From a virus: a stretch of DNA of 64,000 bases. The notes beneath the pieces were generated by a model. The model had not been told where the DNA came from, did no database searches, and saw only the letters and a program-made list of their open reading frames with translations. The stretch covers positions 62,001-126,000 of IMG/VR virus record IMGVR_UViG_3300004463_000226; one strand, given 5' to 3'. Shown one piece after another: positions 37,953 through 46,440 of this stretch. The translations under genes and the position numbers were made by a program. Within the stretch, counting starts at the first letter, position 1; each line of letters starts with the position of its first letter.

Positions 37953-39026
37953 TTATTTCTTAAATACGTGTGCACCGATAACTGCACTTGTCTCTAAACC
38001 ATCAAGCCATCTAGATGTGGCTGTCCTGGGATTGTAGAAGTACAGGCTACCATTCAATCTGTTACTGCTGTGAATGGCTTCTTGTACAGCACGTTTACTT
38101 TCTTCATCTGCTGGTCTATTAATAGCTCCATTATTTACTGGAGAAAATTGACCACGTTGATAGATTACACCTCGAATAGAATTTGGGAACTTTCCACTAT
38201 CAACACGATTAAGAACGACTATTGCCACAGCGACCTTACCTTGAAATGGTTCACCTTTTGCTTCAGCATTAACTAATCTAGCTAATAGATCTAAATCAGA
38301 CGCTGAGTATCCACTTGAACTCGGCTGGGTTTCATTCTTATTGGTATTGATATTGTTACGGGAATTTACATTGCTAACTGGAACAACTGGTTTAGGTTGT
38401 TCAAATACTGGTTGTGGTTTTGGTTTAGATTGTTGAGCTTGCCATAATTCAGCAGCTTTCATTGGATCTAAGAATGTTACATACTTACCATTAATATAGC
38501 CTCCACCTTTTAATGAATACCATCCATTAGATTCTTGCTTATCAATTTCAACAATCCAGCCTTGTACTAATGTGTCAACGATCTTGGAATCGGCATTAGG
38601 TTGTTGACGTACATTTAGATATGCTGTGTTTACTTGATAGAATGGTAATGAGTCTCCTTGAATTTCCTCAGGAGTTTCTTCAATTTTTGCTTCTGTTGGA
38701 GGTGTATCGAATTTAGATATAACCTTAGCCTCAACAGGTTCTTCTGGTACTTCTATATCCACCTTAAGAGTATCTTCCTCTGGGTTTTCTTCTTTTACGA
38801 TTGGAGGAACGATTATGCTATCACTAGGTGTGATTACTTCTGGTTCTTTATTATTTTCAGGAGTAGTTTCTTCTTTACGAGTCGAAGTTGATTCCTCCGT
38901 TACTTGAGCTTGAGCGTGTACAGGAATAATGCTTTTAGGTGTGATTGTAGCGAATCCTAGTGAGATTGTCAATGTTGACACCATTGCCGAGTAAAATCCT
39001 AAACGTTTGAAGTTATTTTTATTCAT
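37953..39026 (-). CDS. Secreted SleB-type cell wall hydrolase with SH3 domain
   Basis: 357 residues. The first 40 are a signal peptide (basic start, hydrophobic core, a likely cut after HAQA). An acidic Glu/Pro-rich region and an SH3 domain (about 125-185, LNVRQQPNADSKI ... GWYSL) precede a C-terminal SleB/Hydrolase_2 domain with LLARLVNAEAKGEPF and an AVVLNRV-type helix; the Glu of NAEA is the expected catalytic residue. SleB enzymes are lytic transglycosylases that degrade spore cortex or wall. The start at 39026 follows GAGGAGAG; the upstream frame to 39077 lacks a ribosome site. It is probably exported by the infected host for lysis or wall remodelling. Confidence 0.85.
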   Translation of the reverse strand: MNKNNFKRLGFYSAMVSTLTISLGFATITPKSIIPVHAQAQVTEESTSTRKEETTPENNKEPEVITPSDSIIVPPIVKEENPEEDTLKVDIEVPEEPVEAKVISKFDTPPTEAKIEETPEEIQGDSLPFYQVNTAYLNVRQQPNADSKIVDTLVQGWIVEIDKQESNGWYSLKGGGYINGKYVTFLDPMKAAELWQAQQSKPKPQPVFEQPKPVVPVSNVNSRNNINTNKNETQPSSSGYSASDLDLLARLVNAEAKGEPFQGKVAVAIVVLNRVDSGKFPNSIRGVIYQRGQFSPVNNGAINRPADEESKRAVQEAIHSSNRLNGSLYFYNPRTATSRWLDGLETSAVIGAHVFKK

Positions 39027-39158
39027 GATTATATTCTCTCCTCTTTGTTTTATCTCTCGTCCGATTCCTTCTTTCATCTATGTAAATAGGCAACTGCCTT
39101 ATACATATGTTCAGGGAAAATTAAAAGATATCGGAATACTGATACGTAGCAAATAATA

Positions 39159-39186
39159 AATAGAGTACTCGTTTGAGTACTCTATT
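39159..39186 (-). terminator. Minus-strand hairpin terminator
   Basis: A 12-bp perfect stem (AATAGAGTACTC and complement) with a GTTT loop overlaps the stop codon of the 121-aa gene, with an A/T run downstream on the minus strand. Confidence 0.8.
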
Positions 39187-39547
39187 TTTCATCATGCACC
39201 TCAATATTGAGGATTAAATACTTTCCTGAGTAGGTTCTTAATTCTTCCAACAAATCATGTCCACCAACAATGAATTCTTCATCAGTCCACAGATAACCAG
39301 TGTACTCTGAATAATGTGCTTCATAGTCAACTTTAGCAAGACCAGTTATTGATATTACTGATATTAACTGGGCTTCTTCAAGAGTCATTTCTTTATCAGA
39401 AATATAATAAGTCACATTGATCAATTTCTTATGAATACCTTCATCCTCTAAAAGCTCTGCCAAAGGTTCTCCATTCAACAGAACTATATCATCAGCTTCA
39501 CCATAACAACCTTCTTTTAAAAATCCAGTAAATTGCTTTGTCTCCAT
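39182..39547 (-). CDS. Small phage protein with C-terminal GGHDLLEEL motif, 121 aa
   Basis: The C-terminal GGHDLLEELRTYSGKYLIL segment fits a small-protein family seen in Bacillus phages, without known function. The N-terminal half carries alternating acidic strands. It lies 17 bases downstream of the 635-aa gene and ends in a terminator, so it is the second gene of a two-gene operon. Confidence 0.65.
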   Translation of the reverse strand: METKQFTGFLKEGCYGEADDIVLLNGEPLAELLEDEGIHKKLINVTYYISDKEMTLEEAQLISVISITGLAKVDYEAHYSEYTGYLWTDEEFIVGGHDLLEELRTYSGKYLILNIEVHDEK

Positions 39548-39564
39548 AGTTTCCCTCCGAATAA

Positions 39565-41472
39565 TTAGCTTAGAATAATTGTCTGGAATAAACGTTTCAT
39601 TCCAACAATATCTTTTTTCTTAAATCCAACTGTTATCTTACCATAGTCACTTGATTCATAGTAAGTTGTGAAATCAAACCCTGGTTCAGCTTTAACAACT
39701 TCTTTAAGATATGTTTTAAAATCATTGATAGCAAACATTCTTGCTTTCTCCATATCTTTCTTAACTTCAGGATCGATTCCTTTAGAACCATATAACCGTC
39801 TTTCAATCTTATTAAGAAGATCAAATAAGAAAGCCAGGTTCGTTTTCATTCCATCATAATTCTTAGCCTTAAAGTTTTGGATAAGTACTTTATGATTCTC
39901 AGAGTATTCATCCATATAAGATTTCTTAGGTTTGAATGAAAACTTAATTCCCCCGTCTTCATCAAAACTAATTCCTTCAGTGACACATCTAGTATCACAG
40001 ATTCTACCGATAGTTATTTTAGTAGCCGCCATCTTATCTGACTTATCGAATCTCTCAGGATCACAGATTAAGTTAGATATTTTTAACATCTCTTTACCAC
40101 ATTCGTATAGTTTAATCATTATCAATTCCCCAGATGTTTTTGTTTTACCTAGGAGATAAAGCTTGTCTTTACATAGTCCGTAGAACACATCCTCTCTGTT
40201 TCTATCTTTACCCACATACAATCTTTCAAATTTGTTTAACTCACTAAAAGCTAATAGTTCTGATGACTGAACACATATGCAATAATTTTTATTGTATAGT
40301 GGAATATTTCCTCTTCGTAATGATCCTTCAAGGTATCCGATGATTGATAATATTTCACGATCCTCACGATCAATAATATTCGTAAAGAATCTAGAGTTAT
40401 TAAAGCTATCATCTCCTGAATTCATATCACGTTCCAATAGTATAATATCTATTTGAGATTTCAGTTCATTTTTCAGAACCTTGAGATAATCAATACTATT
40501 GACAAAATTCATATTAGATCCTACTAAACTAAACACCTCAGTTTGTTTATTAATAATTGTAGGATCATAGTCATTATGACAACGTTTGATGATTATCGGA
40601 GTAAACTGAAGTATAGCCTGATGCATCATTTCCAACGCATTCTTATAATTATTATCTGGCTCACTTAACTTAGATACTGCACATAATTCAATCTTTAACT
40701 CCGTTGTAACCTCCAATAACTTACGTACTACATAATAGTTATTGCACTGTAAAGATAGTGTCATATCATCAATGAGTTTTAATTTCTCCTTAAACTTATT
40801 GACACTATCTGGATTCTGTGACATAGGGATTTCTTTTAGATAAAAGAATAAATCCTCAAATACATTGGTTATTAAGCAATGTGTTGAGAAATCAATTGTT
40901 GGAAAATTATACTTTAAGAATCCAAATAACATATCATATGCTTGTTTCATTGCATTGTTAACATGTGTAACTGGATTGATAAGATGTTCTTGACCAGCAG
41001 CATTATATATCTTTTGAAATGTTTTATAGTCAAGAAGCATTCTTTGAATCTCTTTCTCTATTTCAAGAAGATGAATTATCGTTGGAGTAATAAACAGCTT
41101 ATTCATTACTCTGTTAATAGCAACACGAAATTCTCCCTGAATAAGATTAGTGATATTAAGAATTTCATCAGAACCAATCTCAACTAGACGCTGAAACTGA
41201 AAGTCCATATATGTTGATTCTTTTACAATATTCTTATCAGCATATTTATAGAATAAACTATCCTTAGAAATAGATAGTTGCATTCCTAGCTTCTTAGCCT
41301 GAGCATTGATATTTTTTGATAATTCATTACGTTGCCCAGGAGGACAAAACTTAAAATATTGAATAGCTTTACGTACATGGGCTTCATCTATTAAAGGATA
41401 CTTTCTATCCTTAGGAAGACCAAAGACTTCATTAGGTAATTCTCTACGATCTCTTGCAGATAATTTAGCCAC
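39565..41472 (-). CDS. Large phage protein with DUF6582-like N-terminus, 635 aa
   Basis: Residues 1-60 (KLSARDRRELPNEVFGLP, then YPLIDEAHVRKAIQYF) match a short domain often called DUF6582, found at one end of many phage head-related or unassigned proteins. The remaining 570 residues are mostly helical with no motif I recognise. GTG at 41472, six bases after GGGAGGT, is the best start; the ATG at 41487 overlaps that site. A virion or head-assembly role is possible but not shown. Confidence 0.6.
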   Translation of the reverse strand: MAKLSARDRRELPNEVFGLPKDRKYPLIDEAHVRKAIQYFKFCPPGQRNELSKNINAQAKKLGMQLSISKDSLFYKYADKNIVKESTYMDFQFQRLVEIGSDEILNITNLIQGEFRVAINRVMNKLFITPTIIHLLEIEKEIQRMLLDYKTFQKIYNAAGQEHLINPVTHVNNAMKQAYDMLFGFLKYNFPTIDFSTHCLITNVFEDLFFYLKEIPMSQNPDSVNKFKEKLKLIDDMTLSLQCNNYYVVRKLLEVTTELKIELCAVSKLSEPDNNYKNALEMMHQAILQFTPIIIKRCHNDYDPTIINKQTEVFSLVGSNMNFVNSIDYLKVLKNELKSQIDIILLERDMNSGDDSFNNSRFFTNIIDREDREILSIIGYLEGSLRRGNIPLYNKNYCICVQSSELLAFSELNKFERLYVGKDRNREDVFYGLCKDKLYLLGKTKTSGELIMIKLYECGKEMLKISNLICDPERFDKSDKMAATKITIGRICDTRCVTEGISFDEDGGIKFSFKPKKSYMDEYSENHKVLIQNFKAKNYDGMKTNLAFLFDLLNKIERRLYGSKGIDPEVKKDMEKARMFAINDFKTYLKEVVKAEPGFDFTTYYESSDYGKITVGFKKKDIVGMKRLFQTIILS

Positions 41473-41591
41473 GGTTATACCTCCCATTTGATTTTATATA
41501 CATGTTCATTTGTGTATTTTTATGTGTCAGTAAACTCATGGAAGTAATTTATATATTATAATAGTGAAATCAATAATAAGGAGTGATTGAT
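41473..41591. promoter_or_regulatory. Divergent promoter region, with TTTATATATTATAATAG and leader motif
   Basis: It separates the minus-strand 635-aa gene from a plus-strand regulator cluster. TTTATATATTATAATAG at 41548-41564 and AATCAATAATAA at 41568-41579 lead directly into the GGAG ribosome site of the HTH gene. The spacing is the same as at 1329. No clear mirror-image motif is seen for the minus strand. Confidence 0.5.
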
Positions 41592-41816
41592 GTGGGTAAC
41601 AATGAATACGTTAAAAAACATATTGCTGAAATAATTAAAAAAGAATTAAAATGTAAAGGGTTAAGCTATAGAGAAGCCGCTAATCGTATTGAGAATTTTA
41701 GTTATACTCAACTTACAAGAATTACAGGAAGTAAAAATTACAGCATTAGTACACTAGGTAAGGTACTAGAATTATTAGATTTGGAAATTATAATAAAAGA
41801 GAAAGGTGATAATTAA
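41592..41816 (+). CDS. Small HTH DNA-binding protein (XRE-like), 74 aa
   Basis: Residues 17-65 form a five-helix HTH pattern: CKGLSYREAANRI, then a recognition segment FSYTQLTRITGS, then ISTLGKVLELL. This is like Cro/XRE-type repressors. A GTG at 41592, eight bases after AAGGAG, is the likely start; a GTG at 41583 overlaps the site. It probably binds operator DNA. Its stop overlaps the next start by one base, so it is made with the ribbon-helix-helix-like protein. Confidence 0.7.
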   Translation: MGNNEYVKKHIAEIIKKELKCKGLSYREAANRIENFSYTQLTRITGSKNYSISTLGKVLELLDLEIIIKEKGDN

Positions 41817-42172
41817 TGCCTGATTGTAACGGAGAGTATTCTATCAAAATATCTTTATCTGAAAGTGAGTATGAAGACTTAAAGAACAAATGCAAGACTA
41901 TGGAAGTAACTATAAAGCATCTACTAAATAAATCAATAAGATATGCTATTAAAGACTTCGAAACCAATAGATGTATACGTAGAAGTCACAAAATAGAACT
42001 ACGTGTTGATGATTCGGTGAAACACTATAGCTTCAAAATAAAGGATGATCATTATCATAAACTAAAAGATATAGCTGATCTTTTTAATGCGAATGTAAAG
42101 GAAATAGTTACATATATTATTTCTTATTACCCATCAGTTGTTTTTGAAGTATATAAAAAGGAGATTGAATAA
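41816..42172 (+). CDS. Double ribbon-helix-helix-like regulator, 118 aa
   Basis: The protein appears to contain two copies of a strand-helix-helix unit. The first is at 7-43 (YSIKISLSESEYEDLKNKC ... VTIKHLLNKSIRYA) and the second at 68-105 (YSFKIKDDHYHKLKDIADL ... VKEIVTYIISYY). Arc/MetJ-type proteins use this unit as a dimer; a tandem copy would form a single-chain DNA-binding unit. The first base of its ATG is the last base of the HTH gene. Regulation of phage genes is inferred. Confidence 0.55.
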   Translation: MPDCNGEYSIKISLSESEYEDLKNKCKTMEVTIKHLLNKSIRYAIKDFETNRCIRRSHKIELRVDDSVKHYSFKIKDDHYHKLKDIADLFNANVKEIVTYIISYYPSVVFEVYKKEIE

Positions 42173-42191
42173 GAAGCAATAGCTTCTTATT
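42168..42191 (+). terminator. Hairpin terminator
   Basis: A 10-bp stem (AATAAGAAGC and complement) with an AATA loop and T7 ends the two-gene regulator unit. Confidence 0.9.
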
Positions 42192-42236
42192 TTTTTCTAC
42201 GATCCTAAGTAAACCGTAAATTTAATATCAATAATT

Positions 42237-42286
42237 ACATATTATAATAGTGAATATAAATAATTATATTCGTAATCAATAATAAT
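42237..42286 (+). promoter_or_regulatory. ACATATTATAATAG motif and AATCAATAATAAT leader
   Basis: ATATTATAATAG at about 42239-42250 and AATCAATAATAAT at 42274-42286 precede a GGGGG ribosome site and the zinc-motif gene. A GATCCTAAG word lies about 38 bases upstream, as GGTCCTGAG does before 44486. Confidence 0.45.
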
Positions 42287-42302
42287 TTGGGGGTATTTAA
42301 TT

Positions 42303-42674
42303 ATGAAACTTGCTAAAGAAAACAAATCAATTACTAGAACTCTTGAGGGTAAAGAACTTGAAAAGGTTCAAGAGATGCGTGATGATCTTCATTCAGAAGA
42401 TGATATATGTATAGAATGTGCTATTGAGTCTGAAGAAGCTGGTCATGATGTTTTATGTGTAGAATGTCAACGTGAAGAAGAACGTGCTCATGACGCATGG
42501 TGTGATTATATGGATTCTTTATTTGAAGCAAAAGAAGCTGAGGAGGAAGCTAAACGTAGAAGCAGACTTCTTAATCCAGCTCTTCTTACTTCTTGTATGA
42601 CAATTGACGTTATGACTATGTGTTTAAAATCATCCCGCATAATGCTTAATGCAATTAATCAGGTATGTAAATGA
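42303..42674 (+). CDS. Small protein with two CxxC motifs, 123 aa
   Basis: CIECAIE and CVECQRE, separated by 12 residues (about residues 37-55), can form a zinc ribbon. Acidic and basic helices flank them. The C-terminal 30 residues are moderately hydrophobic and Met/Cys-rich. No family is recognised. Its stop overlaps the next ATG (ATGA). A nucleic-acid or protein adaptor role is a guess. Confidence 0.6.
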   Translation: MKLAKENKSITRTLEGKELEKVQEMRDDLHSEDDICIECAIESEEAGHDVLCVECQREEERAHDAWCDYMDSLFEAKEAEEEAKRRSRLLNPALLTSCMTIDVMTMCLKSSRIMLNAINQVCK

Positions 42675-42826
42675 TAATATTAAAAATCCTGCTGAGAATA
42701 GTCTATAAGATTATTAGGGATATAAAAGTAATGATAGTATTCAGTAATAGAGTAGACTATCATACTAGAAAACTTCGTAGAAATGTATTCTATCATATTT
42801 TAAGATGGCTTACTGGAAGAGGGTAG
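42671..42826 (+). CDS. Small basic protein, 51 aa
   Basis: It is coupled to the zinc-motif gene by an ATGA overlap. Residues 1-24 are hydrophobic and basic (ILKILLRIVYKIIRDI), and residues 30-51 are rich in Arg. It may be membrane-associated by composition. Its stop codon lies inside the terminator stem that ends the unit. No family is recognised. Confidence 0.5.
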   Translation: MIILKILLRIVYKIIRDIKVMIVFSNRVDYHTRKLRRNVFYHILRWLTGRG

Positions 42827-42839
42827 ATAATTCTACCCT
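42820..42839 (+). terminator. Hairpin terminator overlapping a stop codon
   Basis: An 8-bp stem (AGGGTAGA and complement) with a TAAT loop and a T-rich tail. Confidence 0.8.
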
Positions 42840-42885
42840 TATTTTTTGTTTGATCCTAATCAATAATAATTGGAGTGATAAGAAT

Positions 42886-43164
42886 ATGGAAAACGTTATT
42901 AATAGAAAATATTCTCAAATTAAAGGTGACTTATTAGATGAGCTTCAACGTTTATTGGAAATTGCTTTAAGAAAAGGATTTCGTCAAAAAGAAATTTATG
43001 TATGGTTTAAATCCGCGCAACAAGATATAATAGATAGCTTTATTTTTACTGCAAGCATTACTAGCCCATTAGAATATGCTAAGCAGGCTGATTTATCTTT
43101 ATATTCTTTAGAAGGATTGCTTAGAAATACCCTGCTAAGATTGAAGCGTAAACTTAGTAACTAA
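42886..43164 (+). CDS. Small helical hypothetical protein, 92 aa
   Basis: An all-helical protein with a basic middle (LRKGFRQKEIYVWFKSA) that could be a DNA-binding helix. Its start follows TGGAGTG, and AATCAATAATAAT lies just upstream at 42858-42870. No family is recognised. Confidence 0.6.
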   Translation: MENVINRKYSQIKGDLLDELQRLLEIALRKGFRQKEIYVWFKSAQQDIIDSFIFTASITSPLEYAKQADLSLYSLEGLLRNTLLRLKRKLSN

Positions 43165-43228
43165 TAGATTCAAATAACTTTTTATTATTCATTAAACATC
43201 ACTGTGAAACAGGAAAGCGGGGAAAACC

Positions 43229-44101
43229 ATGCCAAACATTATTCTTAGACAATATACAAAAAATATTCTTCCTAATGAAAGAAATAAAAATAGATTAGAT
43301 GAGTTACAAGAGGTAATTGAAGGTAAGCTAAATGAAGGACAAGATATTGAAACTATATTGAGTCCTCTTAATGAAGAAGATAAAGATCTTGTTAATAAAA
43401 TTATTATCAAGAATGAATTTAAATCAATGTCAGCATATGCTAAATTTATAGGGGTTACCGCTGAATCGGTTAGAAGGAGATTATTAAAAATTAGATATCG
43501 TATACAGAAAGATATCAATAGAAATCGTGATCCAAAAGAAATAGAAGAAATGGTTGAACATATTAAAATGATTCAAACACAACCAAAACCTTTAAAAGTT
43601 AACCCTAATTGGATTGTTGACTATGATGAAAGGTATCAATTTAATAGGAATATGGAACATGAACTTACTCAAAAGATCGAAGATATTATGAATAAGGGAG
43701 CTGAATTAGGATATACTTTAAAACAATTAATTCATTATATTAAAAGAAAAGAATATAGAGTGTTACAGGAACTTTTACTCGAAACTACTGATTATTATCG
43801 CGACCACACACATAGGTTATTAAGAGAAGGTTCTGAAGATATGAAAGATTTATTAATAACGATTGCTATGAAGATTTGTCTATCAATAGCAGATGATTTC
43901 ATTCCTAAGTTTAAGAATCAAGCTGAAGTCGGAGGATACATAGAAGACGCAGGCTGGTACTCAGGAAGATTTTTAGATGCCAATACGATAATATATGATA
44001 TGTTTTATGAATGGTTTTATCATTCAGATATTACTAAAACAAAGAACTTAATGTGTATTACATCTAGCCTTGCAGATCAATTGGATATGGAGGATAAATA
44101 A
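43229..44101 (+). CDS. Protein with sigma-region-4-like HTH, 290 aa
   Basis: Residues about 48-98 read as a region-4-type HTH: EDKDLVNKIIIKNEF, then SMSAYAKFIGVTAESVRRRLLKI, ending in a basic RYRIQKDINRNR. The remaining 190 residues are helical, with a conserved-looking AGWYSGRFLD turn. Because the phage appears to encode its own RNA polymerase, a promoter-recognition or anti-sigma role is worth considering, but no sigma region 2 is visible. It starts after a GCGGGGA ribosome site. Confidence 0.5.
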   Translation: MPNIILRQYTKNILPNERNKNRLDELQEVIEGKLNEGQDIETILSPLNEEDKDLVNKIIIKNEFKSMSAYAKFIGVTAESVRRRLLKIRYRIQKDINRNRDPKEIEEMVEHIKMIQTQPKPLKVNPNWIVDYDERYQFNRNMEHELTQKIEDIMNKGAELGYTLKQLIHYIKRKEYRVLQELLLETTDYYRDHTHRLLREGSEDMKDLLITIAMKICLSIADDFIPKFKNQAEVGGYIEDAGWYSGRFLDANTIIYDMFYEWFYHSDITKTKNLMCITSSLADQLDMEDK

Positions 44102-44102
44102 T

Positions 44103-44261
44103 ATGTGTAAATACGACGAACCATTTGGACCAACTGATGTGCTTATTAAAAGACTTGATAAACTCAATGAAGAATCACTAAAAGAACTTAGACGTATGTC
44201 AGATAAACATATATTATCTAAAGAAGAACTAACAAAATTAAAAGGGGAGGGTACAAAGTGA
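44103..44261 (+). CDS. Small hypothetical protein, 52 aa
   Basis: It starts MCKYDEPFGP after a TGGAGG site lying inside the upstream gene's end. It is charged and helical. Its stop overlaps the next gene's GTG start by four bases. No family is recognised. Confidence 0.5.
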   Translation: MCKYDEPFGPTDVLIKRLDKLNEESLKELRRMSDKHILSKEELTKLKGEGTK

Positions 44262-44410
44262 ATCTATATAAGGTAATATTAGAAGATGGTGATATAAAAT
44301 ATGTAACAACTAACCTGTCATTAGATAATGTATATGCTGAATTAAGAAAGATGTATGGTACAGTTGATATTGAATATTTAGGCACAACAATAAATATTAC
44401 TAGATTCTAG
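44258..44410 (+). CDS. Small hypothetical protein, 50 aa
   Basis: A GTG start inside GTGA overlaps the upstream stop, with an AGGGGAGG ribosome site nearby. The product is beta-strand-rich (YKVILEDGDIKYV). It ends one base before the terminator hairpin. The overlap and ribosome site support it; no family is recognised. Confidence 0.5.
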   Translation: MNLYKVILEDGDIKYVTTNLSLDNVYAELRKMYGTVDIEYLGTTINITRF

Positions 44411-44411
44411 G

Positions 44412-44442
44412 AATAAGAGTAGGGAATTTCCCTACTCTTATT
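44412..44442 (+). terminator. Hairpin terminator
   Basis: A 13-bp perfect stem (AATAAGAGTAGGG and complement) with a five-base loop and T7. Confidence 0.9.
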
Positions 44443-44485
44443 TTTTTGTGCGGTCCTGAGAGAAATCGTATATTTATGTATACCA

Positions 44486-44536
44486 TTTATATATTATATA
44501 AGTAGATATAGATAATATATCAAAATCAATAATAAT
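44486..44536 (+). promoter_or_regulatory. TTTATATATTATATAAG motif and AATCAATAATAAT leader
   Basis: TTTATATATTATATAAG at 44486-44502 and AATCAATAATAAT at 44524-44536 run directly into the GGAGAGG ribosome site of the first metalloprotease gene. This is another clear pairing of the two words. Confidence 0.5.
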
Positions 44537-44552
44537 GGAGAGGATGATTTAA

Positions 44553-45137
44553 ATGCTAACATTTAGCAAAGTATTAAAAGCAAATCACAATGGAGTTACT
44601 ATGAGAAGTTTGTACACTGAGTTTGAAGGATATAAAGTTGTCTTTAGTGAATCTATTCCATTAGCAGCAGCTGTTCGCACATATTTTGATTTAAGTGCTC
44701 CAATGGTTATGGTATCAGCATATTTCATGGAACTTCCAGAGAATATTCAGAAGTTTATTCTTTATCATGAAATTGCTCACATTATCAACGGTGATGTTGC
44801 TGAGGTTGAGGCTGATGTCACTAGAGATAATATTCCTACACAAGATAATGTTAATAATGCGTTCAGTAAACATTATGAGGAAAGAATGAATTGTGAAGGA
44901 GTAGATCCAAGAGAAGTTATGGCAGATCTATATGCATTATCCAGAACGGATATTACAACGGCTCTTGAAGCTTTAGAAGAGATTTCTAAGTTCATTGCTG
45001 AGTATTATAATTATTATATTTTAACAATCCAAGATGAAGCTGCAACTAAAGAGAATAAGAAAAGATTGTCTGAGGCTTTAGTTGAAATTAACATTCGTGC
45101 TGAGCAAATCAAATTATCTGAAACATCTGTAGGTTAA
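44553..45137 (+). CDS. HExxH zinc metalloprotease, module copy 1
   Basis: 194 residues with YHEIAHIINGDV (H72, E73, H76 as zinc ligands and base) and a downstream EVMADLYAL (E121/D125) as likely third ligand, the layout of small ImmA/IrrE-like or gluzincin peptidases. The N-terminal part is a beta sheet starting with LTFSKVLKANHNG. A second copy lies at 47035 with the same QKF(I/A)xYHEIxHIxNGDV core. It probably cleaves a host or phage protein in the cytoplasm; the substrate is unknown. A paralogous partner gene follows 37 bases later. Confidence 0.75.
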   Translation: MLTFSKVLKANHNGVTMRSLYTEFEGYKVVFSESIPLAAAVRTYFDLSAPMVMVSAYFMELPENIQKFILYHEIAHIINGDVAEVEADVTRDNIPTQDNVNNAFSKHYEERMNCEGVDPREVMADLYALSRTDITTALEALEEISKFIAEYYNYYILTIQDEAATKENKKRLSEALVEINIRAEQIKLSETSVG

Positions 45138-45174
45138 TCACAAACAAATTAAAACATAAAAGGTGGAAACTAAC

Positions 45175-45657
45175 ATGGTTAAGAAAAATGGTATAATTTA
45201 TACATTTGATATGGATTCAAAAACATTTGAGCACTTTGTAAAAGAAAGATTAGGTTCTCTTGTAATGGCTATTAGATTACATCCAACTAGACTCCCTGTT
45301 AATGTAATAGACGAGCATATGACAACATATTTATTTGTAGAACCTGCTAGAGGTATAATATATAATACAGAGGGTGCATCTGTTAGAAAAGCATTTATGC
45401 CTGATGATGAAGTTGTTGAAAAGGTTTATACCATGACAAAAATCTCTAAGGAAAAGCAACCTAAATTTAAAGTTGGTGGTAGTAGGAATTCCCTCATACC
45501 ATTTATTGTATTGTCCACAACCAGAATCTTAAAACTATATATTACTGAAAAGTATAAAGGTAATTTTGATAAAGAAGATTATAATTTATCAATAACTAAT
45601 TGTAGAAAACATTCTGACAAAGATATTGATTTTAAAGTGAATATCATAAAGGCATAA
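45175..45657 (+). CDS. Partner protein of metalloprotease, module copy 1
   Basis: 160 residues. The C-terminal 50 (FIVLSTTRILKLYI ... LSITNCRKHSDKDIDFKVNII) align by eye with those of the gene at 46482 (FIELSLFKVLAEYI ... LVIEEYKMEGLHDITFAIRVV). The N-terminal halves are also alike (FEHFVKERL / IERFVKKSL). This is a paralogous pair, each next to one metalloprotease copy. Function is unknown; an inhibitor, adaptor or substrate of the protease is inferred. The start at 45175 avoids a GTG inside the ribosome site. Confidence 0.6.
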   Translation: MVKKNGIIYTFDMDSKTFEHFVKERLGSLVMAIRLHPTRLPVNVIDEHMTTYLFVEPARGIIYNTEGASVRKAFMPDDEVVEKVYTMTKISKEKQPKFKVGGSRNSLIPFIVLSTTRILKLYITEKYKGNFDKEDYNLSITNCRKHSDKDIDFKVNIIKA

Positions 45658-45688
45658 ATAAGGAGTAGGAATTTCCTACTCCTTATTT
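45656..45688 (+). terminator. Hairpin terminator after module copy 1
   Basis: A 15-bp perfect stem (AAATAAGGAGTAGGA and complement) with an ATT loop and T-rich tail. Confidence 0.9.
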
Positions 45689-45715
45689 TTTCTAATAAAA
45701 CGTGAGGTGATTATA

Positions 45716-46411
45716 ATGTCAAAGAAAAGATTTATCATTCGTCGTACTGTAATATCTTCAATGGATACTTTGATTTCGTCTATGGTAGCAATGTCATTTT
45801 CAAAGCTTATATTTGATAACTTCATTACAGGAGTTATTTTATTTCAGTTATACCAATTAGCAAATACAGCGGTATCAATGGTATGGACTGGATACCTAAC
45901 ATCTGATAGAACTAGATCAATAAGATTACAGAAGAAATTCTTACCATATTATAACAAGTTTAAAATGTTTAATGTGGTGATAAGAGCTATTCAATTAGCT
46001 ATAGTAATTACAACAGGATTCGAATACCTAATGCCAATGTTATTTGCAGTTATTATCTTCACTCCTATTAACTCAATGATAAATGCTGTAGAGTCAAGAG
46101 TTGAAGTTGTTATACTTGATTCTGACAGCATGGAAGATTTAACTCATTTACAACAACGTAAATCTTTGTTTACTGGAATGGCTGGTATGATAGGTATTGG
46201 ATTATCATCTGTTGTTTTATATACATTTGATATGTCAGTATTCCCATTATGGTTCTGTATCTCAGGTATGATGGTTGTTGGTTTCTTAGATGATATTGAA
46301 TGTAGCAAATATATTAATCGCTACAGAGACAGTTTGATTAAATACTATGATGAAAAACATGAGGAGATGAAAACTAAAGATGTCTACAATGAAGTCATTG
46401 TTGATGCGTAA
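45716..46411 (+). CDS. Multi-pass membrane protein between two metalloprotease modules
   Basis: 231 residues with about four to six hydrophobic segments (roughly 10-30, 36-58, 85-110, 112-130, 148-168, 172-190) and a cytoplasmic-looking acidic tail. The layout is like a short transporter or an EbsA/MFS-like fragment, but no family is recognised. It sits alone between terminators at 45656 and 46411 and between the two protease/partner pairs. The start at 45716 follows GTGAGGTG. Confidence 0.6.
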   Translation: MSKKRFIIRRTVISSMDTLISSMVAMSFSKLIFDNFITGVILFQLYQLANTAVSMVWTGYLTSDRTRSIRLQKKFLPYYNKFKMFNVVIRAIQLAIVITTGFEYLMPMLFAVIIFTPINSMINAVESRVEVVILDSDSMEDLTHLQQRKSLFTGMAGMIGIGLSSVVLYTFDMSVFPLWFCISGMMVVGFLDDIECSKYINRYRDSLIKYYDEKHEEMKTKDVYNEVIVDA

Positions 46412-46440
46412 AATACGAGTAGAACTTCCTACTCGTATTT
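46411..46440 (+). terminator. Hairpin terminator after the membrane-protein gene
   Basis: A 12-bp stem (AAATACGAGTAG and complement) with a six-base loop, beginning at the last base of the stop codon. Confidence 0.85.

Noticed and set aside
41487-41487. ATG start of the 635-aa minus-strand gene at 41487
   Set aside because: It overlaps the GGGAGGT ribosome site; the GTG at 41472 is better spaced.
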